Assembly (NCBI RefSeq): GCF_903772925.1
Contig: NZ_LR812090.1
Location: 1,632,333 to 1,696,332, forward strand
Direction of reading: 5' to 3'
DNA from: Alteromonas macleodii
GTDB lineage: Bacteria; Pseudomonadota; Gammaproteobacteria; Enterobacterales; Alteromonadaceae
Length of the DNA: 64,000 nt
Shown in pieces: positions 54,368 through 63,948 of this stretch (the stretch's first letter is position 1; the number at the start of each line of letters is the position of its first letter). Under the pieces are notes generated by a model. The model saw only the letters and a list, made by a program, of their open reading frames with translations, made no database searches and was not told the origin of the DNA. The position numbers were made by a program, and so were the translations under genes.

Positions 54368-54994
54368 GTGGCAAAGCTGTGGTCTGAATTGATCTTGCTA
54401 TTTGTAGCAGTTCCTTTTGCCGTTCTTTACTGGATTAAGCATTTTGCAGATTATCTCATGCCTATCTTAGGGGTAATGGGGCTTTGCTGTTTGGCTGTCT
54501 TGTTAGCAGATAAACAATTTAAACGTATTAAATTGTGGCATTGGGAAGATTATCGAATACATTTTAAAAGTACGCTTAGGCTATTTTTGCCGTGGGCGAG
54601 TTTACTCGCGCTTGTGGTTTACTTTTTAAAACCCGAACTGTTTTTGCACTGGCCTATGAATCAACCATGGATGTGGGTAGCTACTTTGCTGATTTACCCC
54701 ATAGTGTCGGTTATCCCACAAGAGATTATTTTCCGTACCTATTTCTTTCATCGTTACAAGCGTATTTTGCCTTCCAAATACGCAAGATGGGGGCTAAGTA
54801 CTTTTCTATTTGGTCTTGCTCATTTGGTATATGGAAACTGGATTGCAGTAGTAGTTTCTTGGATTGGTGGTGCTATTTTTGGCTACAGGTATATGCAAAC
54901 AAACTCAACGCCTGTTGTGGTTATTGAACATGCCATATGGGGAAGCTTTTTGTTCACCATTGGGTTGGGATCTTATTTAGTTATTGCTTCGTAA
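54368..54994 (+). CDS. CPBP-family intramembrane protease
   Basis: This 208-residue protein has about six membrane spans and the CPBP (Abi/CAAX protease) motifs: QEIIFRTYFF (normally EExxxR), FGLAHLVYGN and EHAIWGSF. The first Glu of the EE pair is Gln here, as in some members. Its substrate is unknown. The start is GTG 54368 with GAGGTGAG upstream. It is 47 bases before the MscS-type channel gene and probably co-transcribed. Confidence 0.83.
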   Translation: MAKLWSELILLFVAVPFAVLYWIKHFADYLMPILGVMGLCCLAVLLADKQFKRIKLWHWEDYRIHFKSTLRLFLPWASLLALVVYFLKPELFLHWPMNQPWMWVATLLIYPIVSVIPQEIIFRTYFFHRYKRILPSKYARWGLSTFLFGLAHLVYGNWIAVVVSWIGGAIFGYRYMQTNSTPVVVIEHAIWGSFLFTIGLGSYLVIAS

Positions 54995-55041
54995 CAACGT
55001 TTGTTAATAACAATCACACATGAACACCAAGGAGTAGGGTT

Positions 55042-56601
55042 ATGTTCAGTGCTTTGCAAACTTTGCTATCAACAATCGCAGATAAGTGCTTAAAGAATAG
55101 TTTTTTTTCCAGCGGCGTAGCCGAAAGTTTAAGCGGCGTAGCCACAAACTTAAACGGCGTAGACCTGAATTCAAACGACATAGCGCTGAAATTAAAAGAA
55201 TTAGCTTTCAACCCCTTCACACAAACTTTGCTTCAGCAAGATGATGACGCTGGTGCGATAACTAGCTTGTCGAGCGCTCAGTCGTTGCTCTCGCAGCTGT
55301 GGGATAACTTTATTTATCGTTTGCCAGGCATGGCGTTAGGCATAGTCATTATGGTGGCGTTCATTCTCTTGGCGCCACATGTCGCAAAGATTTTAGTTAA
55401 GCCGCTAACGCGGACAACCACATCTCCGCTTTTGCGCTCGGTAATTCAACGAAGCGTTAGCTTACTTTTAATACTACTGGGTATTTATCTTTTTCTGTTC
55501 TTAGCTGGGCTTACCGGTTTTGCCATTGCGGTAGTAAGTGGTACCGGTGTAGTTGGGCTTATTCTTGGTTTCGCATTTCGCGATATTGCAGAGAATTTTA
55601 TTTCAAGCCTTTTGCTTACCATTCAACGCCCGTTTCGAATAGGCGATATCGTACAAATTAATGACTTCACCGGCATTATTCAGAAAGTGACGGCGCGCGC
55701 GACAACGCTGGTGGATTTTGACGGTAACCACATACAAATACCCAACGCGACCATTTACAAAGGCGTGATTAAGAACTTAACCGCTAATCCGCTTATGCGA
55801 GGCCATTTTGTTATTGGGGTAGGTTACGACGCCGACATACAAGATGCGCAGCGAATTGCCCGCGAAGTTACAGTAGAGCAAGGCAATGTTTTAAGTGACC
55901 CTGAACCGCAAATTCTTATTGATGAACTAGGTGCGTCTACCTACAACGTAAAAGTTTACTTTTGGGTAGATGTAGAGAAAACCAGCGTATTAAAAATGGC
56001 TTCTGTGCTAATGCGTAATATCACGCAAGCGTTCTTAGATGCGAATATTAGTATGCCGGATGATGCTCGAGAACGAATATTCCCAGAGGGTATGAACCTT
56101 AGTATTGAAAAAAGCGAAGCGGTAGGCTCGCAACGTCATGAAGAAAACACAGAAGACTGCCCAGAGCTAAGCTCAGAACTAAAGCCAGAACTAGGCACAG
56201 GCGACAAGGAAAGCGTATCTTCAGGCTTTTCTGGTGGAAAAGAATCGGCCCAGGAAAATGTGGCTGAACATTCAAGTGATAAAAGTGGTAGGGCTACAAG
56301 CAGTGAAAGTGCTGCTAACACGAAGGGCCAGGGCAAGAGTCGGAAAAAGAGCAAGGGCAAGAACCCGTTAGGTCATAGTCCTGCCGGTGATTATACAGTT
56401 GAGCCTTCAGGCACTTCAGCGCACAGCAACGAGCAGCAACAAACTAATAGCCACAAAAACGATAGCCATAAAGGCAATAAGCAAACAGAGAATCGCCAAC
56501 AGCCAACATCTAATGAAGATGACGTATCATCAGAAGCCCATGAAATAAGAGAGCAGGCCCGCAAGTCGAGAGACCCAGAGGCCGGTGAGAATATTCTCTA
56601 A
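55042..56601 (+). CDS. MscS-type mechanosensitive channel with repeated N-terminal helix and long polar tail
   Basis: This 519-residue protein has three membrane segments (about 92-118, 130-156 and 160-200) with a pore helix TGFAIAVVSGTGVVGLILGF and the MscS beta domain RPFRIGDIVQINDFTG. It opens with an 85-residue segment that contains four degenerate heptads (residues 24-51). After about residue 350 a 165-residue hydrophilic tail rich in Ser, Glu, Lys and Asn follows, which typical MscS (286 residues) lacks. It would release solutes on osmotic downshock. AAGGAG precedes the ATG. Confidence 0.88.
   Translation: MFSALQTLLSTIADKCLKNSFFSSGVAESLSGVATNLNGVDLNSNDIALKLKELAFNPFTQTLLQQDDDAGAITSLSSAQSLLSQLWDNFIYRLPGMALGIVIMVAFILLAPHVAKILVKPLTRTTTSPLLRSVIQRSVSLLLILLGIYLFLFLAGLTGFAIAVVSGTGVVGLILGFAFRDIAENFISSLLLTIQRPFRIGDIVQINDFTGIIQKVTARATTLVDFDGNHIQIPNATIYKGVIKNLTANPLMRGHFVIGVGYDADIQDAQRIAREVTVEQGNVLSDPEPQILIDELGASTYNVKVYFWVDVEKTSVLKMASVLMRNITQAFLDANISMPDDARERIFPEGMNLSIEKSEAVGSQRHEENTEDCPELSSELKPELGTGDKESVSSGFSGGKESAQENVAEHSSDKSGRATSSESAANTKGQGKSRKKSKGKNPLGHSPAGDYTVEPSGTSAHSNEQQQTNSHKNDSHKGNKQTENRQQPTSNEDDVSSEAHEIREQARKSRDPEAGENIL
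55111..55194 (+). repeat. Four degenerate 21-bp tandem repeats inside MscS gene
   Basis: Four copies of a 21-bp unit beginning AGCGGCGTAGC encode SGVAESL, SGVATNL, NGVDLNS and NDIALKL. The first two are close, the last two diverged. Each is a heptad, so the repeat extends an amphipathic helix. Confidence 0.75.
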
Positions 56602-56611
56602 TACCGCGGCG

Positions 56612-57991
56612 TTAAACCGGTGGTACAGGTGAAAGGTTACACCTGCCAAGAAACCCTTGCCACAGGTTAACATGGGCTTTCATAGCGCGACTGTATTCAT
56701 CAAAACCGTCTTGAGATTGCTGCTTGATATAGTTTTTGAACTCTTCATGTAACGCAGGCTGCTTAAGCCAGTCTTCCCACAAGGGAGCTAGCTTGTAATG
56801 GTATTGATTTACCAAGCTTCCCACGGGCTGTATTTCTTCAATGAAAAATAAGTAAAATACGTTTCGCAGTATCTTAGCTTTATCACTAGCGCGGCCTTCC
56901 GGGCAGCTCACTGAATCAAGTTCAGTGGTTAGCATGTTTGTAAGCAAAGAAAGGTTTTGCGTTAACGTTTGCTGTGTATGCCACAGCGTAGCGGGTAATC
57001 GAGCTGAACGTATAATTTGTAGCTGTTGTTCTAACTCGCTGCTGTCGATAAGGCTTTCTTCACTATCAATTGGGCTTTTATCAATGACCTCGTCACTGGC
57101 GCTACCTGTAACACCTTCAGAAGCATTGCCTACGCGGTTCTGATTGGTGGTCACCGTTCTAGTGCTTTGCTTTGGTGCCGTCTCGCCATAAGAAAATGAC
57201 ATGTTATTTAAGCTGCTTAGGTAAAAAAGCGCGTTAACGCTTGAAAGGGCGTCTTTATTATTTTCAACGGAAAAAAGACGTTCAGGCGTGTTTAGCGCCA
57301 ACCTTAATTCTTGGCTCCCTTGAATAAGGTTTGCCCATGTTTTGCTGTAATCTTGTGACTTTTGTTCACGCCACGAAGCAATCGTTTCGGCCAGCGCCTT
57401 ATTTTTTTTAAGCGCGTTTTTATCTGCGCTTTCACTATCACTAACCCTGCCACTTGCTACTAATGCTGCTTCACAGCTTTTCAAAACACTAAGCAATTTG
57501 CTTTCGTAAGCTAGTCTTTGTGACGGCAGCTGGCTTTTTCCCAACGATGTATTGCGCTCGGCAACCACAGTGCCTAACTCACAATCTTGCAGCGCATAAA
57601 ACTCGCGCAAGTTAATGCTAACACCCTCTATAGTGTGTTTTAGCGTTGCTGAGTCGGCCAGTTTAGGAAGTGGGGTAGTGATCTTGTCGTTGAATGTATC
57701 GGGTAGGGGCGTGTCTAGTACTCTAGAAAGACGTTCTGCATAATCTTCAATGCTCTGCTTTACCGTATTGCCCCCAAAGCACCCGAACAAGGTAACTATG
57801 CCTGCGCTGACAATACTGATGCGGCAGAGTTTTATGAATCTACCGCCGCTGTATATATTTGTATCTTGGGCGCCGCAGGAGCTTTTTTTCTGATAGCCGC
57901 GGTCGCTCTTGCCCTCATAGCCGTAGAGGCTTTTATTCTTACAGCCGCGGGCGCTTTTCAATTGAAAAGTCAGGTTGCGTAAAGCCTTCAT
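56612..57991 (-). CDS. DUF3080 family lipoprotein-like protein with repeated N-terminus
   Basis: This 459-residue protein matches the DUF3080 family, of unknown function, in the region from about residue 70 (GNTVKQSIEDYAERLSRVL) to the end. A hydrophobic stretch with LFGC near residues 60-71 looks like a lipobox, but it is preceded by a ~50-residue polar extension that includes four 8-residue repeats (12-43). Either the extension is translated and the signal becomes internal, or a later start is used. A Ser/Asp-rich insert lies near 295-325. Its ATG overlaps the stop of the SDR gene (ATGA), which supports the early start. Confidence 0.75.
   Translation of the reverse strand: MKALRNLTFQLKSARGCKNKSLYGYEGKSDRGYQKKSSCGAQDTNIYSGGRFIKLCRISIVSAGIVTLFGCFGGNTVKQSIEDYAERLSRVLDTPLPDTFNDKITTPLPKLADSATLKHTIEGVSINLREFYALQDCELGTVVAERNTSLGKSQLPSQRLAYESKLLSVLKSCEAALVASGRVSDSESADKNALKKNKALAETIASWREQKSQDYSKTWANLIQGSQELRLALNTPERLFSVENNKDALSSVNALFYLSSLNNMSFSYGETAPKQSTRTVTTNQNRVGNASEGVTGSASDEVIDKSPIDSEESLIDSSELEQQLQIIRSARLPATLWHTQQTLTQNLSLLTNMLTTELDSVSCPEGRASDKAKILRNVFYLFFIEEIQPVGSLVNQYHYKLAPLWEDWLKQPALHEEFKNYIKQQSQDGFDEYSRAMKAHVNLWQGFLGRCNLSPVPPV
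57863..57958 (-). repeat. Four 24-bp tandem repeats at the start of the DUF3080 gene
   Basis: Four consecutive 24-bp units encode KSARGCKN, KSLYGYEG, KSDRGYQK and KSSCGAQD. Each starts with Lys-Ser and has Gly at the fifth place. The DNA of each unit shares AAAAGC at its start and GCGGCT-like sequence in the middle. Confidence 0.8.
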
Positions 57992-58749
57992 GCTGATGCA
58001 CCAGTATGAAGGCCGCGACCACCGTCAACATAGATGATTTGCCCGGTGATATAGGGCGCCGACACTAAAAACGACAGCGTATTAGCAATGTCTTCAGGTG
58101 TACCTAGCTCGCCCAGCGGAATGCTTGATAGCAGTTTGTCTTTTTCTGCATCATCCATTTCCCGCTCTGGCCACAAAATAGCGCCAGGGGCGATACCATT
58201 TACACGTACGTTAGGGGCTAAATCTATAGCTAACGATTGGGTAAGCGAGGCAAGCCCCGACTTAGCAATTAAATAAACGCTGTGGCTGGGCAGGGGCCGG
58301 TCAATATGCATGTCAACCATGTTGATAATGCAACCTTTGTTCGTTTCTAAAGCGGGGGCTAGCGCTTGCGATAAAAACAGCGGCCCTTTTACGTTGCTTC
58401 CTACTAGAGAGTCCCAATCATCTTCTGAAATATCACCCACGGGCGTAGGGTAAAAGCTTGAAGCATTGTTTACTAACACGTCTAGCTGACCCCATACATC
58501 TAGTGCCTTTTTGCCTAGCGCCTTTACTTCGTCTGAATTGCAAAGGTTGGCTTGTAGGCAGGCGGCAGAATCCGGTCGTTGACTATTTAGCTTTTCAGCC
58601 AGCGCAAAAGCATCGTCTTTAGAGTGCCCATAATGAATGATAATGCGATAGCCTTCATTGTGTAGCTTACACGCCATGGCGGCGCCTATTCGTTTAGCTG
58701 CCCCAGTAATCATTGCTACAGGAAGTGCAACAGGGCCTGAATTTGTCAT
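57988..58749 (-). CDS. Short-chain dehydrogenase, pteridine reductase type
   Basis: This 253-residue SDR has TGAAKRIGAAMA (NADP(H) motif, residues 15-26; the Arg suggests NADPH), LVNNASSFYPTP, the active-site Tyr and Lys in YLIAKSG and IYVDGGRGL near the end. The NNASSFYPTP motif and TGAAKRIG are typical of pteridine reductases (PTR1/FolM-like), which reduce biopterin or dihydrofolate. It overlaps the DUF3080 gene by 4 bases. Confidence 0.85.
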   Translation of the reverse strand: MTNSGPVALPVAMITGAAKRIGAAMACKLHNEGYRIIIHYGHSKDDAFALAEKLNSQRPDSAACLQANLCNSDEVKALGKKALDVWGQLDVLVNNASSFYPTPVGDISEDDWDSLVGSNVKGPLFLSQALAPALETNKGCIINMVDMHIDRPLPSHSVYLIAKSGLASLTQSLAIDLAPNVRVNGIAPGAILWPEREMDDAEKDKLLSSIPLGELGTPEDIANTLSFLVSAPYITGQIIYVDGGRGLHTGASA

Positions 58750-58812
58750 AATAAAAGCTACTCTCTATTTTAAATCGTTTGGCGGTTGTAAGGCTTGTGT
58801 ACTGCGCTTTTT

Positions 58813-59697
58813 TTAATGCCTATAGATGTCTTCTAATATTTGCTCGGCTTGCGCAATATAATGCGCGCCGAATAATAACCCGTGATTTAAAATATGGTAA
58901 AGCTGGTAAATTGGTTTTCTTAACGCGTAATTTTTTTCAATTGGCGTGTGCTGATGGTAGCCATCAAAGAAGGTATCAGGGAACCCACCAAACAGTTCAG
59001 CCATAGCAAGGTCAGTTTCCCCATCGCCAACATAAACGGCAGGGTCGAACAAAACAGGCCCCTTTTTGTTGAAGCCTGCGTTACCCGCCCATAAATCGCC
59101 GTGAAGCAGCGAAGGGTGGGGTTGATGTAAGCTTAGAAGGTGTTTTACTTTCGTAACAATATTATCAATATCTCCGTTTTGTTTTGTCCATTGCCCATTC
59201 AATGCCAAGCGTTCTAACATACTGCCAATGCGTTTCTCAGCAAAAAAGTCGGCCCACGATGCCATGCGCCCGTTGGTTTGCACGCTGGCCCCAATATAGT
59301 TGTCGTGGGGCCACCCATAGCTGGTGTAGGCGTTAACGCTATGCAGCGCAGCAAGCTGCTGCCCTAGCGTAAAATAATCGCTTACAGCAGGCTCAACAAA
59401 TCGAATATGAGAAAGTACTAAATATTCCATATTGGGCGATTCGTTTGCCGTAATACCGTGACAAATAACCTGGGGCGTACACATGGTTTGTGTATTGGCA
59501 ATAGCAGTTAGTCCTTCAGCTTCATGTGAAAGTTGCTGGGTGTCGTCGTAGCCCCTTGTTTTTACAAAATACCTGTGGGTCTCATCTTTTATGATGTAGC
59601 TTTCGTGAGTATCGCCACCGCTTACGCGCTCGGCCCTTTGGCAGCTAAAAAATTGCTGTGTTTCATCTGAAATATGTTCGCTGATAAAATGCCACAT
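58813..59697 (-). CDS. Fructosamine kinase-family protein (YniA-like)
   Basis: This 294-residue protein has a kinase-like fold: YFVKTRG, LLHGDLWAGN (catalytic loop) and LFDPAVYVGDGETDLAM (metal loop), with GFPDTFFDGYHQ and LYHILNHGLLFG. Relatives phosphorylate ketosamines for repair of glycated proteins. ATG 59697 gives a protein beginning MWHFISEHIS, matching family N-termini; a start 30 codons upstream is less likely. It is 63 bases before the SDR gene in the same direction. Confidence 0.87.
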   Translation of the reverse strand: MWHFISEHISDETQQFFSCQRAERVSGGDTHESYIIKDETHRYFVKTRGYDDTQQLSHEAEGLTAIANTQTMCTPQVICHGITANESPNMEYLVLSHIRFVEPAVSDYFTLGQQLAALHSVNAYTSYGWPHDNYIGASVQTNGRMASWADFFAEKRIGSMLERLALNGQWTKQNGDIDNIVTKVKHLLSLHQPHPSLLHGDLWAGNAGFNKKGPVLFDPAVYVGDGETDLAMAELFGGFPDTFFDGYHQHTPIEKNYALRKPIYQLYHILNHGLLFGAHYIAQAEQILEDIYRH

Positions 59698-59932
59698 ATT
59701 ACATACTCTGCTTGGTTTAATGCTTAAGCCCAAGGCGGAAAGGGTGCTCTGCAGATATTGGCCTAATGTAATTTGAGTTGCATACAAGGGGCTTGTTTAT
59801 TCACCATTATCGCCTTCAACTAAAGTATGGGATAAAAATGGTGAAATGCATAAGTTACGACATCAAATCTAATTAAAAACCTATTTGATATAAACAATGA
59901 CACACTAATTAGTGAATAAAGGCTTTTCAATA

Positions 59933-59960
59933 TTGAAGTTGACCATACACTGGTTATAAT
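59933..59960 (+). promoter_or_regulatory. Putative thrS operon promoter
   Basis: TTGAAG (59933-59938) and a perfect TATAAT (59955-59960) are 16 bases apart. The start of transcription would be near 59967, giving a leader of about 200 bases. Confidence 0.55.
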
Positions 59961-60129
59961 CCACCACTTGCTTTAACACGGCTTGATTTATAAAAGCTTA
60001 TTAAACAAGCGCACCGCGTGTGTTTTACCGTTACGCTATTTTGGATAGCTAATGTAGATAGCTAGCGTGGATTAGTTAAGCAAGTTTCGAGTGCTAAAAA
60101 GCACGATTAAATTTATCAAATAAATGCAT

Positions 60130-60150
60130 GTGGCGCAGAGTAGGCGTCAC
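60130..60150 (+). promoter_or_regulatory. thrS leader hairpin resembling a tRNA-Thr anticodon arm
   Basis: GTGGCGC pairs with GGCGTCAC's first seven usable bases (60144-60150, one G-U pair) to give a 7-bp stem with a 7-base loop AGAGTAG. Loop bases 3-5 are AGU, which has the G35-U36 threonine identity bases. It ends 18 bases before the thrS ATG. E. coli thrS is repressed by ThrRS binding such a mimic. Confidence 0.5.
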
Positions 60151-60168
60151 CACTGTAAAGGAATTAAA

Positions 60169-62085
60169 ATGCCTGTAATTACCCTTCCTGATGGAAGCCA
60201 ACGCGCTTTCGATAACGCTGTTTCTGTACTAGACGTTGCAAACGACATTGGCCCTGGTTTAGCCAAAGCAACCATTGCAGGGAAAGTAAACGGTGAGCTA
60301 GTTGACGCCGTTGATATGATTGACGCGGACGCACAACTTCAAATTATTACTGCAAAAGACGATGAAGGGTTAGAAATTCTTCGTCACAGTTGCGCGCACT
60401 TGTTAGGTCACGCTATTAAACAGCTTTGGCCTAACACCAAAATGGCTATCGGCCCAGTTATCGACAACGGTTTTTATTACGATGTTGATATGGAAGAAAG
60501 CCTAACCCAGGAAGATTTAGCCAAACTAGAAAAGCGTATGCTTGAACTGGCTAAAACCAATTACAACGTGGTTAAAAATAAAGTGAGCTGGCAAGAAGCA
60601 CGCGATGCATTTGAAGCACGCGGTGAAAGCTACAAAATGGAAATTCTTGATGAGAACATCAGCAAGGACGACCGCCCAGCACTTTATCACCACGAAGAAT
60701 ACACAGACATGTGTCGTGGTCCTCACGTGCCAAACATGAAGTTCTGTCACCACTTCAAACTAATGAAAGTGGCAGGTGCTTACTGGCGTGGCGACAGCGA
60801 CAACAAAATGCTTCAGCGTATCTACGGTACTGCATGGGCTGACAAGAAGCAGCTTAAGTCTTACCTACAGCGTTTAGAAGAAGCGGAAAAGCGCGACCAC
60901 CGTAAAATTGGTAAAGCACTTAACCTATTCCATTGGCAAGAAGAAGCGCCTGGTATGGTGTTCTGGCACAACGATGGTTGGTCAATTTATACCGAACTAG
61001 AAAGCTTTGTGCGTAAGAAGCTTCGCGAATACGGCTACGACGAAGTAAAAGGCCCATTAATGATGGACCGTACGCTTTGGGAAAAATCGGGTCACTGGGA
61101 CAAGTACGCAGAAAACATGTTCACCACCGAATCTGAAAAGCGTGAATATGCTGTTAAGCCAATGAACTGCCCAGGCCACGTACAAATTTTCAACCAGGGT
61201 TTGAAATCGTACCGCGACCTACCGCTAAAAATGGCGGAATTTGGCTGCTGTCACCGTAATGAGCCATCAGGCGCACTACACGGTCTAATGCGTGTTCGTG
61301 GCTTTACGCAGGACGATGCTCATATTTTTTGTACGGAAGAACAGATCCTACAAGAGGTAAGTGACTGTATTAAAATGGTGTATGAGACATACGCAGCGTT
61401 TGGTTTTGAAGATATCAAAGTCAAGCTGTCTACTCGCCCTGAAAAGCGTGTAGGTGCTGACGAGATTTGGGATAAATCTGAAGCTGCGCTTGCGGAAGCA
61501 CTTAAAGCCAACGATATCGAATTCGATTATCAGCCAGGCGAAGGTGCGTTCTACGGGCCAAAAATTGAGTTTACGCTGCACGATTGCTTAGACCGTGCAT
61601 GGCAGTGCGGAACCGTACAGCTAGATTTCTCAATGCCAGGTCGCTTAGGCTCTACTTATGTAGCTGAAGATGGCGAGCGCAAAGTACCGGTAATGATTCA
61701 CCGCGCTATTTTGGGTTCACTAGAACGCTTCATCGGTATTTTGACCGAAGAATTTGCAGGTTTCTTCCCACTTTGGTTAGCACCTCAGCAAGTTGTAGTA
61801 ATGAACATTACTGACAAACAAGCTGATTACGCATCAAATTGTGTAAAAAAACTGCAAGATTTAGGGTTTAGAGCAAAGTCTGACTTGCGAAATGAGAAGA
61901 TCGGCTTTAAAATCCGCGAGCACACGTTAAAGCGTATTCCATATATGCTAGTTGTGGGCGATAAAGAAATGGAAGCGGGCGAAGTAGCAGTGCGCTCTCG
62001 TCGCGGCGACGACCTAGGCAAAATGAGCCTGGAAGACTTTATTGCCATGGCTCAACAAGAAGTTGTAGAAAAGACAATTAAATAG
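60169..62085 (+). CDS. thrS: Threonyl-tRNA synthetase
   Basis: This 638-residue class II synthetase has the TGS and editing domains at the N-terminus ([13 protein letters not shown] with the HxxxH editing motif), the catalytic core ([45 protein letters not shown]) and the anticodon-binding domain ([13 protein letters not shown] onwards). It charges tRNA-Thr in the cytoplasm. ATG 60169 follows AAAGGAATT; an upstream ATG at 60124 would add 15 unrelated residues. It leads the thrS-infC-rpmI-rplT order. Confidence 0.97.
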   Translation: MPVITLPDGSQRAFDNAVSVLDVANDIGPGLAKATIAGKVNGELVDAVDMIDADAQLQIITAKDDEGLEILRHSCAHLLGHAIKQLWPNTKMAIGPVIDNGFYYDVDMEESLTQEDLAKLEKRMLELAKTNYNVVKNKVSWQEARDAFEARGESYKMEILDENISKDDRPALYHHEEYTDMCRGPHVPNMKFCHHFKLMKVAGAYWRGDSDNKMLQRIYGTAWADKKQLKSYLQRLEEAEKRDHRKIGKALNLFHWQEEAPGMVFWHNDGWSIYTELESFVRKKLREYGYDEVKGPLMMDRTLWEKSGHWDKYAENMFTTESEKREYAVKPMNCPGHVQIFNQGLKSYRDLPLKMAEFGCCHRNEPSGALHGLMRVRGFTQDDAHIFCTEEQILQEVSDCIKMVYETYAAFGFEDIKVKLSTRPEKRVGADEIWDKSEAALAEALKANDIEFDYQPGEGAFYGPKIEFTLHDCLDRAWQCGTVQLDFSMPGRLGSTYVAEDGERKVPVMIHRAILGSLERFIGILTEEFAGFFPLWLAPQQVVVMNITDKQADYASNCVKKLQDLGFRAKSDLRNEKIGFKIREHTLKRIPYMLVVGDKEMEAGEVAVRSRRGDDLGKMSLEDFIAMAQQEVVEKTIK

Positions 62086-62117
62086 TTGAGCAATTTGTGT
62101 ATAATGCACAAGTAAGG

Positions 62118-62168
62118 TGTCTGCTTTTGGTTTTACTTTAGGTCAATCGACTATCCCAGAAGCAGACA
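62118..62168 (+). promoter_or_regulatory. Long hairpin before infC
   Basis: TGTCTGCTTTTGG (62118-62130) pairs with CCAGAAGCAGACA (62156-62168) over 13 bp with one G-U pair and a 25-base loop. It lies 30 bases before the infC start. There is no U-run, so it looks like a leader structure rather than a terminator. A TATAAT at 62099-62104 just before it could be an infC promoter. Confidence 0.45.
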
Positions 62169-62197
62169 AAAGAATTAAATGTTTGGAGGAATAGCAC

Positions 62198-62737
62198 ATT
62201 AAAGGCGCTAACAACAAGGCTCAGGGCGACAAAGCCCGCATTAACGATGAGATTAAAGCCAGAGAAGTAAGATTAATTGGCAAAGACGGTGAACAGGTTG
62301 GTGTGGTTTCGCTAGCAGATGCTACGCGTGCCGCTGAAGAAGCGAGCCTAGATCTAGTAGAAATCAGTCCAAATGCCGAGCCGCCAGTCTGTAAAGTTAT
62401 GGACTATGGCAAATTCCTCTTCGAAAAAAGTAAAGCTCAAAAAGAGCAGAAGAAAAAACAGAAGCAAATTCAGGTCAAGGAGATTAAATTTCGCCCTGGC
62501 ACTGATGAAGGCGATTACCAGGTAAAACTGCGCAACCTGCGTCGCTTTCTTGAAGGTGGTGACAAAGCCAAAGTTACGATCCGCTTCCGCGGTCGTGAAA
62601 TGGCGCACCAAGACATCGGTATCGATCTACTAAATCGCGTTAAAGGTGATTTGGAAGATATCGCTACCTGCGAGTCTTTCCCACGTCGTGTGGAAGGTCG
62701 TCAGATGATCATGGTGCTAGCCCCAAATAAGAAGTAG
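62198..62737 (+). CDS. infC: Translation initiation factor IF-3, AUU start
   Basis: This 179-residue protein starts at ATT 62198, after TTTGGAGGA. Reading from there gives (M)[19 protein letters not shown], which aligns with the IF-3 N-terminus, and the length equals that of E. coli IF-3 (180). A start at GTG 62303 would remove 35 conserved residues. The core is unmistakable: [37 protein letters not shown] and [13 protein letters not shown]. In E. coli the AUU codon lets IF-3 repress its own synthesis by rejecting non-standard starts. The same control is expected here. Confidence 0.96.
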   Translation: MKGANNKAQGDKARINDEIKAREVRLIGKDGEQVGVVSLADATRAAEEASLDLVEISPNAEPPVCKVMDYGKFLFEKSKAQKEQKKKQKQIQVKEIKFRPGTDEGDYQVKLRNLRRFLEGGDKAKVTIRFRGREMAHQDIGIDLLNRVKGDLEDIATCESFPRRVEGRQMIMVLAPNKK

Positions 62738-62751
62738 TAACGGTCTAAAGT

Positions 62752-62774
62752 TTTAAGGAATCTGCACCCTTAAA
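62752..62774 (+). promoter_or_regulatory. Hairpin in the rpmI leader
   Basis: TTTAAGG and CCTTAAA form a 7-bp stem with a 9-base loop just after infC. In E. coli L20 represses rpmI-rplT through RNA structure in this area. Whether this hairpin takes part is unknown. Confidence 0.3.
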
Positions 62775-62855
62775 CACCTTGCTGCTAAACATTAGCCGGT
62801 ATGAAGTGACTGCAACACGAAAAATACCGATATTAAACAATGCGGAGTTTTAGCA

Positions 62856-63053
62856 ATGCCTAAAATGAAAACTGTAAGCGGTGCCGCCAAACGTTTCAAG
62901 AAAACGGGTTCTGGCCGCTTTAAAAGCAAACAGTCTCACTTACGTCACATTCTGACTAAGAAGAGCTCTAAGCGTAAACGTCACCTTCGTGGCAAAAAAC
63001 TGGTTCATGACTCTGATACCAAATTGGTTCAGCGCATGTTGCCTTACGTATAA
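62856..63053 (+). CDS. rpmI: Ribosomal protein L35
   Basis: This 65-residue basic protein is L35 ([40 protein letters not shown]). It is part of the large ribosomal subunit. GGAG lies before the ATG, 118 bases after infC and 18 before rplT. Confidence 0.98.
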   Translation: MPKMKTVSGAAKRFKKTGSGRFKSKQSHLRHILTKKSSKRKRHLRGKKLVHDSDTKLVQRMLPYV

Positions 63054-63068
63054 GACTTAGGAGACTGA

Positions 63069-63428
<360 letters not shown>

Positions 63429-63459
63429 TTATTAACTAATTAAGTTTAAGTTCTTTCGG

Positions 63460-63489
63460 AAAAAGGCGAGCAGGATGCTCGCCTTTTTT
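63460..63489. terminator. Terminator after rplT
   Basis: AAAAAGGCGAGC pairs with GCTCGCCTTTTTT around AGGAT. The T-run follows directly. Confidence 0.92.
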
Positions 63490-63576
63490 CGTTTCTGGGG
63501 TTTAGATAAACACTCTATTATGGTTTTTTACCTTGTGGCTGACTTTGCACGCCTTTAAGAGGCTAGCATAAATAAC

Positions 63577-63948
63577 TTACTGAAAGCGCTGCTGCAAATA
63601 CTTAATAATTTCTGAAGACTCGTACAACCAAATATCCTTTTCAGTAGTTTGTATGCGTAAGCAAGGGGCCTTCACTTTTCCTCCGCCTTGCGCCAATTCA
63701 TTACGATACGGTGACCCACTCGATACGCTGCGCTTACGAATAGGCAAATTCATTTTATACATAGCGCGGCGTGTTTTAATACAAAAAGGGCATGCAAAAA
63801 ATTGATAAAGTGTTAATTCTTGTACGGCTTTTTCAACCTGCTGTTGTTCATGTGGCAATCGTTTAAGTTTTCTGCCGCGAGTAATTAAATCAAGCAAGGC
63901 GATAAAACCGCCAAGTGCGTTGCGAATTAGGGAAATGAATAAGCTCAA
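63577..63948 (-). CDS. Glutaredoxin-like protein with N-terminal hydrophobic segment
   Basis: This 123-residue protein has a glutaredoxin/thioredoxin-fold core with the redox motif CPFC (near residue 57, FFACPFCIKTRRAMYKMN), then APCLRIQ and YESSEIIKYLQQRF. A hydrophobic N-terminal stretch (about 3-22) could anchor it in the membrane. The start is uncertain: TTG 63948 has no ribosome site, and no ATG lies in frame before the core. Its reduction partner is not known. It converges on rplT across the terminator. Confidence 0.75.
   Translation of the reverse strand: MSLFISLIRNALGGFIALLDLITRGRKLKRLPHEQQQVEKAVQELTLYQFFACPFCIKTRRAMYKMNLPIRKRSVSSGSPYRNELAQGGGKVKAPCLRIQTTEKDIWLYESSEIIKYLQQRFQ

Larger units (their letters stand above)
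59698..60168. other. Promoter and leader region of thrS
   Basis: This 471-base gap holds the thrS promoter (59933-59960), a presumed leader of about 200 bases and the anticodon-like hairpin (60130-60150). I see no gene. A short frame from ATG 60124 reads into thrS but starts before the true ribosome site. Confidence 0.6.

Noticed and set aside
59939..59960. TTGACC with TATAAT as thrS promoter
   Set aside because: The spacing is only 10 bases. TTGAAG at 59933 gives 16 bases and is preferred.
62303..62737. Short IF-3 from a GTG start
   Set aside because: It would lose 35 conserved N-terminal residues. ATT 62198 has a strong ribosome site and gives the normal length.
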